Part shown: piece after piece, positions 36,350 to 46,757 of the stretch
How the letters are laid out: each line of letters starts with the position of its first letter
How positions within the stretch are numbered: the stretch's first letter is position 1
From: an uncultured Aquimarina sp.
GTDB lineage: Bacteria > Bacteroidota > Bacteroidia > Flavobacteriales > Flavobacteriaceae
NCBI GenBank assembly: GCA_947503835.1
Contig: CANNFM010000001.1
Span: 558,001 to 622,000 of the forward strand
Length of the DNA stretch: 64,000 bases
Reading direction: 5' to 3'
The notes under the pieces: model-generated
What the model was told of the DNA's origin: nothing
The model's database searches: none
Seen by the model: only the letters and a program-made list of their open reading frames with translations
Translations under genes and position numbers: made by a program

Positions 36350-39300
36350 ATTTCTTTTTCATATTTTTAGAGTATTGAGAGAGTCTACCTCCATCTGATC
36401 TGTTTGCTCGTTGTGATCTAACATTCATATTTGACCTATTTTTGGCAAAAGCTTTTCTTTGTTTAGGAGTCATTTTGTGCCCTCCTTGTTCATAATAGTG
36501 TTTTACTAATGGCGTGGTATGATCAACATCCTGTCCTTTTTTAGCTCCTAAAGCTTTTCTATCTGCTTGAGTTGGTGTATTACCATAATGTTTTCTTCTA
36601 TTGTATGCTTCTTTGGGAGCAGATTTAGCGCCTACCTTTAATAATTTGGAACCTACCGCACCTGCTGCAACAGTAGATACATCAACAACATCACTTGCAA
36701 CATTTTCTCCTTGTGTTTCCCCTAAAGCTTGTGCTGGATTATCAGAAAGACTAGATTCGACTACATCTTGAGCCAAACCAACTGCTGGATTAACATCTCC
36801 TACTGTTTCTAATACTTCACCAACTAAAGCGACAGGATTTGATATCATTTCTACATGACTTTTTGCAGCTCCTACTACTGTTCTTGCAGGATTGCTTATA
36901 AGATTTCCTAATCCTTCTTTTACAGAGCTTGCCTTACTTGAAATACCTGTTGCTATACCACCATAATAGTCTTTGATAGCCTCCCAACATTTAGGACAGT
37001 TACCATCAGGATCAGTATAATAAATAGGGTTATTCCAAGAGTACTGATAAGGAGACATGAACACCTGCTCAGGTTCATCAGCTAGTGCATCAATCACAAA
37101 CCATCTCCCTAAGGAGGCATCATAATTACGAGCATCAAAGTCTAACCATTCTAAGCCTATCTCGTCTTGTTCTTCTTTTCCACCAAAACCATAGTTATGA
37201 TTTCTGCCATTTACAGCGGTATTGTATCCTTTATGTTGCAGTCCAAAAGGATAATAATTCTTCTCTTGTACGATTTCACTTTGAGAGATTGATCCATTCT
37301 TATCAGCATCTTTATAAGACAGTCTTACATTGCCTAAGTGGTCTTTAAATTGATATACATATTTATACCCGTCTGCTTCTTTCTCTACGATCCCTTCTGG
37401 GTGGTTAAAGAACTCTAAAGTGCCATTCCTATACACGTAATTACCAGCATACTCTGTTTCTGTAAAAGAACCTCCACTTGGTGCAATCTTTTTTAGTTTT
37501 GCTCCAGTAGCGTCGTAAATATAGCTAATATTTCCTGTTCCTTCGGTATTTGATATAGAAACTGTGGTGGGTAGATTAAGATGGTTATAGGTAATACCCG
37601 TGATGCCTTTGTTTTGATCAACAGTCATGTTTCCATTGATATCGTAACTATAATCATTGCCTGTGTTGACAACATCTTTAAAGCCAAAAGTATCATTACC
37701 GATATCGGTTACTTGAAATAGTTTGTTACCGCTGTCATAAGTATAGCCTAAGTTATCCATGATTCCAAAATGCTCTGATTTTGCAATGTCCGGATTCTCT
37801 ACAATTGCCCCGGTTCGACTCAATGTAAGGATATTTCCCATTTTGTCATACGACACAGAAGATAAATCAAACTTACCATCACTACTGATCCCATTTGTAA
37901 TTCTATTTAAAGCATCATAGGTATAATCGTAACTTCTCATAATATTATCATTAGCAGTTTGCCATGAAGTACTTGAAATGTTTCCATTGTATAATGGGTT
38001 GGCTCCTGTATTGTAGTCTATGGCAAAGCCAAATAAATCTCCATTAGCTGTAGAGCCATTATTAATTGATTTTAACCATCCACGAATGTTGTAGTTGTAA
38101 TCTACGGTTTGTAGTCCTTCGGCTCCGCTCAGGACACCACTTCCGACTTTTTTACTAATAAGTTGTCCTAGTTCATCATATTGATTGGTTATAATTTGTT
38201 CTGTATCCTGATTATTAATCTTTTGGGTTTGGGTGAGTAATCGCCCCATATGATCATAAGTAAATACATCTATCGTTTTGATTTCTGCTTGACCCGTTTT
38301 GTTATGTCTGGTAGTGGTTTCTTCAACCTTACCTATAAAATCTAACTTCGTCTCAACAATATCACTAGTATTGAGATACTCATTGGTTGTAGCAATACAA
38401 ATAGGTCTTGCTTTTTTATCGTAATAGGTAACCGTAGTGATCCATTGATTGGTACCCAGTACCTTTACTTTGCTACCTGTGGCTAAAGATTTGGTATTAT
38501 TAGAAACAGGCTCGTTATATACTATTCCTGGATTCCCCAATTGTGGTGCAGGAGTATTATCTAAAAAGGTATAATCATCATAGTAATTAATCGTTAATAC
38601 CTCTGCGTTTTGGGTATTGGGATAGCCTCCGTTAGTGTAATACATCGTTGTACCACCAACCAATGTTGCATTGGCTATTTCTACCCATAAGTCGTTTGTA
38701 TAGGTGTTAACTTCAGTTTGTATCGCTTTACGTTCTCTATTATCTGTCAACGTACCTGTATAGGCCACACGTCCAAAAGCATCATATTTTGTAAAGAGCC
38801 ATTCGTTCTTTGCTTTTTGGTTAGGGTCTTGTGTAAGTATTGGTTGATCTAATTTATTATACACAATAGATTCCCAAGTATTAGCATTTCCTTTACTCGG
38901 GATTTTCTTTTCGATCAATCGGTTTCTATAGTCATATCGGTATTGATAACATAATTCGGCAAGCTCGGTATCAGAGATACCATCGGTAGTAGTTACTTTA
39001 GGTGGGATTACATAAGTAAGATTCCCGAAGCCATCATATACATAATAGGTATCATGGGCTACATTCTCGTTAAAAGTACGTTTAAGAATCATTCTACCCA
39101 ATTTATTGGTATACTCTCTGATAGTATGATCATTAGGATGTGTCTGGCCCGGTTGCCAGTTTTCATCTTTGGTGATAGAAACATACAATTGATTGGTCGC
39201 ATAATTCCCGTTTCTTATCAATTGTGGTTTTTTGGTATCGTTATTCTCAAAAGTTACCGCAAGGTGTATTACCTCATTGGCAGAATTAGTATTCCAATCA

Positions 39301-41993
39301 AATTTAATGGTATGATCGGTATTCAGAGTATCAATAGCTTTCCAGGCTGCTCCCGGAGCTCCTTGTTCTTGTACTCGGTTTAATGGCGAAGGTTCAAATA
39401 CAGTTTCACTATAGGCATTGACTTCTTCTAAAATCATCCCGGTAAAATCATCAGGGTATTTGTTTTGGTAATAGACATTGATATTATCGTTAATATTTAC
39501 CTCCCTATAACTCCCGGTTACGCCATTAACTTCCTCAAAAGGTAAATGTTGTTTTGCTTGCCTCCCAAAGGCATCATACCCAATATGGGTAACAATATCG
39601 TTTTGAGCTGTTGAGGCTTTGATGGCCTTTTGTTGCATGGACCTACCCAACCCATCATAATAGGTGATGTTTTCTATCACATCTTTATTATGTCTTATAA
39701 ATTCAGGTGAGGTCATAGGTTCCTGATATGCTCGGGAAAACACATAGTTCTTATTAGAGAAGTTAATCTGATCATAAGGGTCATACATACATCCTTGTAT
39801 TTCTCCATACTCATCAGGGCATTTGTCTCCTCTGTTTAACACATATCCTGTGGGTTGTACACTATAAAAAATTCCACTTTTAGGATCTCCAAATCCATCT
39901 CCATCGGTATCTGTGTAAAAAATTCGAGGTTCTATATTGGTAATTCTATCGGTAGAATCGTCATAATCATCCGCATTCCTTACATATCCGATAGGTTGAT
40001 TACATTGGTTTATAAAAACACCTGGGTTCCCCCATGTATCATTATCGGCATCTGCATACCAAACGGTATTCGGGTTAAGCGAAGCATCAGCATCATTACA
40101 GTCCGTTAATGGTAATACTGTTTGGGTATATCCTACTCCTGGGCTCTCACATTGATTTATCTTAGAACTCGCAAATCCATCCCCATCGGCATCTTTATAC
40201 CAATTAGGTATAGGATCGATCGTATAGGTGATCACCGTGGTAGTACCCCAACATTCTGAACTATTGTTTTTTCCTCTAAGATAATAGGTCGTTCCACTAG
40301 TTTTATTAATTGAGGCAGATGTATTTGTGGTACTGGTTCCTGTAGCACTACTCTGCCAATACCAGGTGATCCCATTGGGCGGAGTATCCTGAGTAAGGGT
40401 TGTAGCTCCGCAATTATTAACGATTGTCGGAGCCGTCGGAGCCGTCGGTAGGGTATTCACAGTATAGTTTACTGTTCGAGCATCACTCCAACACCCGGTA
40501 GCATCATTTCTTGCTCTTAAGTATACTACATTTCCACTGGTTCTGATCTGAGTGGTATTAAATGTTCCCCTGCCCGTTCCTGTAGGACTACTTTGCCAAT
40601 GCCACTCAATACCATTAGGTGGGTTAGTAGCAGTAATAATCGTTTTACCACATTCATTAGTTATGCTTGGTGCTGTTGGTATAGCAGGTAGTGGAATAAT
40701 ACTGTAATTTACCGTTCTCGCTGTACTCCAACATCCCGTAGTCATATTTCTTGCTCGTAGATAATACACACTGCCACTCGTTCTGGTAATTGATAACAAA
40801 GGCAGTGTACTATCTGTGCCCGATGGGCTACTTTGCCAATGCCAGTTGACTCCGTTGGGAGATGATCCCATGGTTAGTACGCTTTTTCCGCATTGGTTTG
40901 ATACTGTTGGAGCTGCTGGCATTGCAGGTAGAGGATTAATACTATAATTTACTGTTCGTACACCACCCCAACATCCAGAACTATTATTTCTTGCTCTCAA
41001 GTAGTAGACACTACCACTGGTTCGGGTTATCGAAGTTGATGAATTTGAGGTGCTGGTACCTGTACTACCGCTCTGCCAATACCAGGTGACTCCACTAGGT
41101 GGATTTCCTCTTGTCAATACTGATTTATCACATTGATTGGATACCGATGGGGCAGTAGGGGTTCCTGGTACTGATTTTACACTATAGTTTATGGTTCTCG
41201 CAGCACTCCAACATCCTGTATTGCTATTTTTGGATCTCAGGTAATACACGCTACCGCTGGTTCGGGTAATCGAAGCTGCTGAATTTGAAGTACTGGTCCC
41301 TGTTGCACTACTCTGCCAGTACCAGGTAATTGGACCCCCTATAGGATGAATCCCCTGGGTTAAGATCGTACTGCCACAATTATTGGTAATGGTTGCAGTA
41401 GGGGTAGCAGGAATGGTTTCATCAATCTCTCCGTTACAATTATTATCCTTCCCGTCTGCTGAACACCCTTCTGAAATACCGGGTCGTATATTCGGGTCAT
41501 TGTCATTACAATCCCCATTTGAGGCCACATATCCTGAAGGTTGATTACAAGAATTGGTGCTCACACCGCTAGTTCCCCTACCATCCCCATCGGCATCACG
41601 ATACCAGGTTCTGGGTTGGTAAACACTGGCATTATTATCATTACAATCTCCTGCACGTGCTATATAGCCCGAAGGCTTGTTACAAGAACTTTTTGTAATG
41701 CTACTGGTTCCCCAGCCATCCCCATCGGCATCGCGATACCAGGTTTTTGCTTGATTGACACTAGCATCACTATCGTTACAATCTTTTCTACCAGTACTTG
41801 CCCTGATATAACCAGATAGACTTATAGCAGAACATGTCGATATCGAAGGGTTTCCATAACCATCCCCATCGGCATCACGCCAATAACGATAGGCTTCAGC
41901 TCCTGAATCGTCTTCACAGGTTGTTATCAGAACAAGTTGCCCCATACTTAGTAAAGGCATACATAAGACTATATATATAAGATATTTTTTCAT
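36324..41993 (-). CDS. Giant secreted RHS-repeat polymorphic toxin with HNH-like C-terminal tip
   Basis: This 1889-aa protein has a signal peptide (1-18), MopE-type metal-binding repeats (about 30-180: YRDADGDGYGNP..DCNDSDASV), and five tandem ~78-aa Ig-like domains (about 195-590). More MopE repeats follow (about 595-740), then a DUF6443-like segment (YVFSRAYQEPM, ENITYYDGLGRSMQQKAI) and YD/RHS repeats (GYDAFGRQ). The RHS core ends at LGNVRLSYKDAD, PFGLQHKGYN, LDFDARNYDASLGRWFVIDALAD, SPYQYSWNNPIYYTDPDGNC. The variable tip (about 1780-1889) has DVDHTTPLVKHYYEQGG near 1824 and RSNMNVRSQRANRSDGG, an HNH-like nuclease pattern. The downstream overlapping SUFU gene supports a toxin; nuclease activity is inferred. 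Confidence 0.88.
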   Translation of the reverse strand: MKKYLIYIVLCMPLLSMGQLVLITTCEDDSGAEAYRYWRDADGDGYGNPSISTCSAISLSGYIRASTGRKDCNDSDASVNQAKTWYRDADGDGWGTSSITKSSCNKPSGYIARAGDCNDNNASVYQPRTWYRDADGDGRGTSGVSTNSCNQPSGYVASNGDCNDNDPNIRPGISEGCSADGKDNNCNGEIDETIPATPTATITNNCGSTILTQGIHPIGGPITWYWQSSATGTSTSNSAASITRTSGSVYYLRSKNSNTGCWSAARTINYSVKSVPGTPTAPSVSNQCDKSVLTRGNPPSGVTWYWQSGSTGTSTSNSSTSITRTSGSVYYLRARNNSSGCWGGVRTVNYSINPLPAMPAAPTVSNQCGKSVLTMGSSPNGVNWHWQSSPSGTDSTLPLLSITRTSGSVYYLRARNMTTGCWSTARTVNYSIIPLPAIPTAPSITNECGKTIITATNPPNGIEWHWQSSPTGTGRGTFNTTQIRTSGNVVYLRARNDATGCWSDARTVNYTVNTLPTAPTAPTIVNNCGATTLTQDTPPNGITWYWQSSATGTSTTNTSASINKTSGTTYYLRGKNNSSECWGTTTVITYTIDPIPNWYKDADGDGFASSKINQCESPGVGYTQTVLPLTDCNDADASLNPNTVWYADADNDTWGNPGVFINQCNQPIGYVRNADDYDDSTDRITNIEPRIFYTDTDGDGFGDPKSGIFYSVQPTGYVLNRGDKCPDEYGEIQGCMYDPYDQINFSNKNYVFSRAYQEPMTSPEFIRHNKDVIENITYYDGLGRSMQQKAIKASTAQNDIVTHIGYDAFGRQAKQHLPFEEVNGVTGSYREVNINDNINVYYQNKYPDDFTGMILEEVNAYSETVFEPSPLNRVQEQGAPGAAWKAIDTLNTDHTIKFDWNTNSANEVIHLAVTFENNDTKKPQLIRNGNYATNQLYVSITKDENWQPGQTHPNDHTIREYTNKLGRMILKRTFNENVAHDTYYVYDGFGNLTYVIPPKVTTTDGISDTELAELCYQYRYDYRNRLIEKKIPSKGNANTWESIVYNKLDQPILTQDPNQKAKNEWLFTKYDAFGRVAYTGTLTDNRERKAIQTEVNTYTNDLWVEIANATLVGGTTMYYTNGGYPNTQNAEVLTINYYDDYTFLDNTPAPQLGNPGIVYNEPVSNNTKSLATGSKVKVLGTNQWITTVTYYDKKARPICIATTNEYLNTSDIVETKLDFIGKVEETTTRHNKTGQAEIKTIDVFTYDHMGRLLTQTQKINNQDTEQIITNQYDELGQLISKKVGSGVLSGAEGLQTVDYNYNIRGWLKSINNGSTANGDLFGFAIDYNTGANPLYNGNISSTSWQTANDNIMRSYDYTYDALNRITNGISSDGKFDLSSVSYDKMGNILTLSRTGAIVENPDIAKSEHFGIMDNLGYTYDSGNKLFQVTDIGNDTFGFKDVVNTGNDYSYDINGNMTVDQNKGITGITYNHLNLPTTVSISNTEGTGNISYIYDATGAKLKKIAPSGGSFTETEYAGNYVYRNGTLEFFNHPEGIVEKEADGYKYVYQFKDHLGNVRLSYKDADKNGSISQSEIVQEKNYYPFGLQHKGYNTAVNGRNHNYGFGGKEEQDEIGLEWLDFDARNYDASLGRWFVIDALADEPEQVFMSPYQYSWNNPIYYTDPDGNCPKCWEAIKDYYGGIATGISSKASSVKEGLGNLISNPARTVVGAAKSHVEMISNPVALVGEVLETVGDVNPAVGLAQDVVESSLSDNPAQALGETQGENVASDVVDVSTVAAGAVGSKLLKVGAKSAPKEAYNRRKHYGNTPTQADRKALGAKKGQDVDHTTPLVKHYYEQGGHKMTPKQRKAFAKNRSNMNVRSQRANRSDGGRLSQYSKNMKKKYGLNKLKK
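40205..41420 (-). repeat. Five tandem ~240-bp repeats within the RHS gene
   Basis: The five units encode Ig-like domains with the recurring pattern PTAPSV.N.CGKSVLT, ITWYWQSSATGTSTS, ITRTSGSVYYLRARN and CWS.ARTVNYS. Units 1 and 2 are the most similar; units 4 and 5 are diverged. They are spaced 75-81 residues apart. The end of the run is placed by the next MopE motif (NWYKDADGDGFAS). Confidence 0.8.
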
Positions 41994-42065
41994 TTTATTG
42001 TCTGGTTTTTTATAAAGCTATTTATACGCTAGTGTATAGTATTGATTTGAGTTCTCACTATCATG

Positions 42066-45000
42066 CTATTGATTAGTATCAGAACCACCGCCGCCATCAC
42101 CATCACACCAAGTAGGATTAATGGTAAATTCTCTTGAAGATGACGGGTTTTTACCCGTATAGACATCTGTGACCTCACACTTTACCACAGCAGAAGTAAG
42201 CCCGCTACAGGAGAGTGTGACTGTATGAGAAGAAGAAGACCCTTTGTAGGCTCCATTGACATACCATTTATAGGAATAACTTCCGGAACCACCTCCGGCT
42301 TTAGCTTCTATATCAAAAGTTTCTGAGGTTGCAGTTTGGCTTTTAGGGTGTTTTAGCAGCGTAACCATCCAAAATTCTGACTCTTGAACAGTCATTTCTC
42401 TGGATACAGTTTTTGTTTGTTGGGTTACTGTATCAGCTACCGTGCAGTTAACAGTAACCCTGTCATAAAACTCATATCCCATAGTTAGGCTAAAAGATTT
42501 CTGGGTAGAGGTATAGTTTTGACTGGTAGCGTTGTGATCAATCGTCCAGCTATAGGTATAATTTCCTGACCCTCCTGATGGATTGACCATAAAGTCAGCA
42601 ACAGTATTTACTTCAATTTCTGTTGGATGATCAGTAATTGCCACTAAAGGATGATAAATGGCTATGGATTTAGTTAAGGTTTTGGTTTTCCTGGTTACAT
42701 TATCTGTTACTTTTACCACGATAACGGTTGTACCTTTTTTATTGCCGGTTTGTAAGGTAATAGCATCACTAGATCCATGTATTACTTTATAATCTGCAGT
42801 AGTGATCTCCCAACTATAGGTGTAATTTCCAGAGCCTCCGGTGGTTATAAATTCGAGTACAGTACTAGTATTGGTCTCTAACCAAGACGGTGTATTAATC
42901 GTTATATCAAGAGGAATTTCTCCATCTGAAGGGACATAATAATCATAATAATATTCATTAACCAAATTACCATCGGCATCACGAACCTTTTCCAAACGAC
43001 TAAACTCATCATATTCATAAAATACGGTATATCCTTTAGGATCAGTCATACTGGTTACTCCGATTAGAGGATCATAAGTATAGGTGGTGACCATTGCATT
43101 AGGTAATGAATTTCGTAAGGAAGTTAAGGCCGTTCGTAAGGCACCTTCATTAATAGTTCTATCATTATCTGCATTGGATTTACTTTGTAAAGTAGCAATT
43201 TGATTAGATACTTGAGTATAGGTTGCATTTTCTATTTTGGCAATAGGAAGAGTATTGTCATACCCCCAGATATATACGGTATGAACCCCATTAGTAAGAT
43301 ACGTTTCCTTTAGATTTCCATTATCATAATATTCATAATGTATTCGATCATTTAGACTTCCTGAATCTGTGGATTTTTGAGTAGAAATGACATCAGGCAT
43401 TACGACATTAGGGTTTATAGATACATTATAATCTGTCTTTTGCGTCAATAGCAAATCATTGCCTCTATATGTTTCTGTTTTAACAACTTCGTTTAATCTA
43501 TTACTTGCAATGAGCTCATTTGCTCCAATTACATTATTGTCTTTTGGATAATATAATTTCTTTTTTAGTATCGTATCATTACTATCTGTTGTTATCGATT
43601 CTCGCAATAGAAAATCAATGGCCGGATCATGTACAAAATCTGTAGTTGTATGTAATGCTTTTGCATTAAAGTATTCGGTTTTCTCTATTTTGGTGGTATA
43701 CCCTACTCTGCTTCCAGAAAAGGAGGTTCTTTTTTTTAAGGGCCCCAAGCTCTTAGGCAAACAGCGCCCAGTTTCAGGGTTTTCCCTGTTACATGGGGAT
43801 ATTACAGCTCCACCTTGTACCCATAAAATACCTGACCCTTTAACCAAATTGTAGACATATTTGCCTGGATTAGTAGTAGATGGTTTAATAACTGGATACC
43901 ATTGTGATGACCCCCCATCATAATCTATATAGATTCCTTTTACCGAACTATCAAAGGCTATATCTTCATAATACGTTTTTGTTTTTGAAATTAAATCATC
44001 ATTTCCATTATATATATTGGCCTCTTTTTGCTTTCCATGCTTATGATTTATCAAATAATGGTTAGCAAATGGCGGAACACCATAGGAAAACACCCCTGAA
44101 CCATTAGTACTGGTGTTGAAGAGGTACTCTATATATCCACTATTATTTGGGCCTTTTAAAATTTCATGCACTTTATTATACACAATATGTGGCCTGTCTC
44201 CTCCAGAAGACGATGTCACTCTATTGGAGTAATACGTTGTTGTAAAACCATTTGCCTCAACATATGGGGAATCCGTCTTAAATTCTTCAGTAATAGTGGT
44301 GTATTCTAACTTTGGAGTAAAGAGTACACCACCATTTCCATCTTCATTATACTTATATTCTTTTTCTAGAGCGAGTGCATTGGTGTCGGTATAATCACGA
44401 ATTGCTTTTACACGTATTCCTGCAGCTATAGGTTTTCCTCCATAAAATCCGGTACTATTGGGCAATACAACTTCTTCTTCTCTCCAAACTTTAGCCGTAA
44501 GTGTTCTACCTTCATTTGGGTTTAGCATTTTTACTTTATATCTTCCTTTTTCTAAATAAATTGATTTACGTCCTTCATGGAAATACCATAATACTTCCTG
44601 GGTACCAGTTGAAGCATTTTTCCCTGATATTTCAATTTGCGATGGGAATTGACCCGATGAAGTTGTACTGGTTATAGCACCTTCAATGTTGTAAGTACCG
44701 GACTCTTCAATTGAAAAACTGCTCTCTACTCTCTTAGGAGCGCCATTAGGATACATATCCAGACATTCATAGTCGGTGGGAGCACAAGGATCACCAGTTC
44801 CTCCTGCTAATCGTGCTAATAAATAATATACATCTTGCTTTACGGTATTAGGCACTTGTCCTGTCGATGTTAGTCTAACGGATTCTTTAACATAATGAGG
44901 TTCATACTCAAAATTTGTATACCCTCCTGTAGGGTATTTTATTGTTGTTAATATTCCTTTTTTTGCATAATCAAAATCTGAATAGCGATTTGCTCCATCA

Positions 45001-46373
45001 TAAGTGTCTATATCTATTCTAATTTTAGGATAGAGTACTTCATTATCTGCTCCGTTATAATATCCTAAATAATCCTGGCTTAATGATCTTCTACTTGGTA
45101 GGCTATTTGGAGAGTCGTACTCAAAACTATAGCTGTTTAATGTATTGTTTGGGGAGTTTATATCAATTGCATCTAATTTTAGTCTAATGTTTTCATGATT
45201 AGCTAAAATTTCTTCAGTATTAGCCTTATTTTTAAAATAACTGTATTTAAAATCAAAATATTTTAAAATCGCATTTTCTTGGTCAATTCTATATATCTTA
45301 ATTTTATCAACCATATTACTTGTATAAATATCCTTTCGAGACCCTAAATCTATATCTACAATTTTTTTACCATTATGTCTTATTGAGGACAGGAACTTTT
45401 GAGAAATTTTATACGTACTATTTACATTCTTACCACCAACTGAGGGATAGAAGCTCTCATTATTATTGCCATCATCTTTATTAACAGTAATACTTTGAAC
45501 TAATGCTGCAGGCTGCGGCTGAGACCATGGACTTTTGGATGTATATGCTAATTCATAAATATCTTTTTTGTTTTGAGATTCTATTTTTGTTAATACCCAT
45601 GAAGAATTATAACTTTTTATAATCCCATATACTCCTTGCAAGTCATCTGTTGTGGCGTCTGTAGTTTCACGTTCGTTAAAATAAAACATAGTACCCTCCT
45701 CATTTGTAACAGTCCATGTTCGTATAGAATTATTCATGCCTTTTGTGAAAGCAACCTTAATTCTTGGATTGTTTAAGGCTTTTGGTTGCATCGTATTTAC
45801 ATCAAATACAAAATAGTCACTAATTCCTAAAGCATTAAAACTGAAATAATCGGGTAAAGCATCATATCTACCATCATGAACACCTCTTAAAAAAGTAAAA
45901 TAGTTAATAACATCCTGCTCTGAGTCAAAAAGATTATTATTGCTTGTGTATTTTAATAAGGGTTGTCTAACATCTGTATTATCCCATATTGTAGAATATT
46001 CAGGAGAGGCATTAAGGAAATCATCTGGTTGTCCATTGGTAACCCTGGATATTCTACCTCCAACATTTAAACTCCATCCTAAACCTACTTGCGTAGCGAG
46101 TTGTTCTACTTTTATTCCAGAAGCATCATAACTTAAACTTATAGGCAAATCGAGTTCTCGCCCTCTAATAGTATATATAGGAACTTGGATATTGGGAGTC
46201 CCGGTATACATACTTACAGAAGTGTTTCCATATTTTGTAAATGCAGCAGCTTCTGGAGAATTAGGAATATTTACCATCCTTGCGATTTCTGCATTGGCAT
46301 TAAACTCCTGTGCATGGCATAGCATACTGCTTAATGAAAAAGTTAATATTAAATATGATAGTAATTTCATCAT
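42066..46373 (-). CDS. Secreted RHS/YD-repeat partner protein with PKD-like C-terminal domains
   Basis: This 1435-aa protein has a signal peptide (residues 1-21, ending CHAQ) followed by a long SpvB-like region (about 25-1060). It opens with VNIPNSPEAAAFTKYGNTSVSMYTG, TPNIQVPIYTI, LDLPISLSYDASGIKVEQLATQVGLGWSLNVGG. YD repeats follow (HYEYYDNGNLKETYL, YTVFYEYDEFSRLEKVRDADGNLVNEYYYDYY, about 1070-1190). The C-terminal 250 residues contain three PKD-type Ig-like domains (GGSGNYTYSWEI, GGSGNYTYSWTI, GGSGSYSYKWYV) and end in a Gly/Asp tail with no T9SS sorting domain. It lies just upstream of the toxin gene (72 bp), so it is probably the shell or delivery half of the system. A TACGTTTG box precedes it. 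Confidence 0.85.
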   Translation of the reverse strand: MMKLLSYLILTFSLSSMLCHAQEFNANAEIARMVNIPNSPEAAAFTKYGNTSVSMYTGTPNIQVPIYTIRGRELDLPISLSYDASGIKVEQLATQVGLGWSLNVGGRISRVTNGQPDDFLNASPEYSTIWDNTDVRQPLLKYTSNNNLFDSEQDVINYFTFLRGVHDGRYDALPDYFSFNALGISDYFVFDVNTMQPKALNNPRIKVAFTKGMNNSIRTWTVTNEEGTMFYFNERETTDATTDDLQGVYGIIKSYNSSWVLTKIESQNKKDIYELAYTSKSPWSQPQPAALVQSITVNKDDGNNNESFYPSVGGKNVNSTYKISQKFLSSIRHNGKKIVDIDLGSRKDIYTSNMVDKIKIYRIDQENAILKYFDFKYSYFKNKANTEEILANHENIRLKLDAIDINSPNNTLNSYSFEYDSPNSLPSRRSLSQDYLGYYNGADNEVLYPKIRIDIDTYDGANRYSDFDYAKKGILTTIKYPTGGYTNFEYEPHYVKESVRLTSTGQVPNTVKQDVYYLLARLAGGTGDPCAPTDYECLDMYPNGAPKRVESSFSIEESGTYNIEGAITSTTSSGQFPSQIEISGKNASTGTQEVLWYFHEGRKSIYLEKGRYKVKMLNPNEGRTLTAKVWREEEVVLPNSTGFYGGKPIAAGIRVKAIRDYTDTNALALEKEYKYNEDGNGGVLFTPKLEYTTITEEFKTDSPYVEANGFTTTYYSNRVTSSSGGDRPHIVYNKVHEILKGPNNSGYIEYLFNTSTNGSGVFSYGVPPFANHYLINHKHGKQKEANIYNGNDDLISKTKTYYEDIAFDSSVKGIYIDYDGGSSQWYPVIKPSTTNPGKYVYNLVKGSGILWVQGGAVISPCNRENPETGRCLPKSLGPLKKRTSFSGSRVGYTTKIEKTEYFNAKALHTTTDFVHDPAIDFLLRESITTDSNDTILKKKLYYPKDNNVIGANELIASNRLNEVVKTETYRGNDLLLTQKTDYNVSINPNVVMPDVISTQKSTDSGSLNDRIHYEYYDNGNLKETYLTNGVHTVYIWGYDNTLPIAKIENATYTQVSNQIATLQSKSNADNDRTINEGALRTALTSLRNSLPNAMVTTYTYDPLIGVTSMTDPKGYTVFYEYDEFSRLEKVRDADGNLVNEYYYDYYVPSDGEIPLDITINTPSWLETNTSTVLEFITTGGSGNYTYSWEITTADYKVIHGSSDAITLQTGNKKGTTVIVVKVTDNVTRKTKTLTKSIAIYHPLVAITDHPTEIEVNTVADFMVNPSGGSGNYTYSWTIDHNATSQNYTSTQKSFSLTMGYEFYDRVTVNCTVADTVTQQTKTVSREMTVQESEFWMVTLLKHPKSQTATSETFDIEAKAGGGSGSYSYKWYVNGAYKGSSSSHTVTLSCSGLTSAVVKCEVTDVYTGKNPSSSREFTINPTWCDGDGGGGSDTNQ

Positions 46374-46757
46374 TGTATTATTTTAATTATTTTGGTGACT
46401 GACTTAATTGTTTTTCAAACAAAGCGGCAAACGTAACACTTAATTTTTGAAGCTTTGGGGGGATAAATCCCCTGTGTTTTTAACTTTTCGATAGGATGTA
46501 TTAAATAGTAGTTCAACAACACAAAAAAGTAAACTTTCAAATTTAACATTACGGTTTTCCTCGTCGTTTTCATGATGTTTTTCTGTTTCCTGATGCAATA
46601 CTAGACAATACCAGTTTCATTTTTCGTTACTGGGAGGTTCTCAAATGTTAAAATTTGTAAAATGTTAGTCTTAGAGCTAATCGTAAACCTTATGACGACC
46701 TCTCGATAGAAAAAATAAATACTAATTTGTATATTCATCCTATCTAAAACCCCAAAA
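46374..46757. other. 384-bp gap between divergent RHS and beta-helix genes
   Basis: No coding frame is supported. It contains the putative RHS promoter box (46428-46435), a short GGGGATTTATCCCC palindrome (46467-46480) and AT-rich sequence. A possible start for the beta-helix gene (ATACTAATTTGTA near 46721) resembles TAnnTTTG only loosely. Confidence 0.6.
46428..46435 (-). promoter_or_regulatory. Putative RHS-operon promoter -7 box (TACGTTTG)
   Basis: On the minus strand the sequence is TACGTTTG, an exact match to the Bacteroidota consensus TAnnTTTG, 55 nt before the upstream RHS gene start. The spacer ahead is AT-rich but has no clear TTG at -33. Confidence 0.45.

Noticed and set aside
42066..46373. 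T9SS sorting domain on the RHS partner protein
   Set aside because: The C-terminus is Ig-like domains ending in a Gly/Asp tail; no conserved YPNP-type or type B sorting domain is visible.
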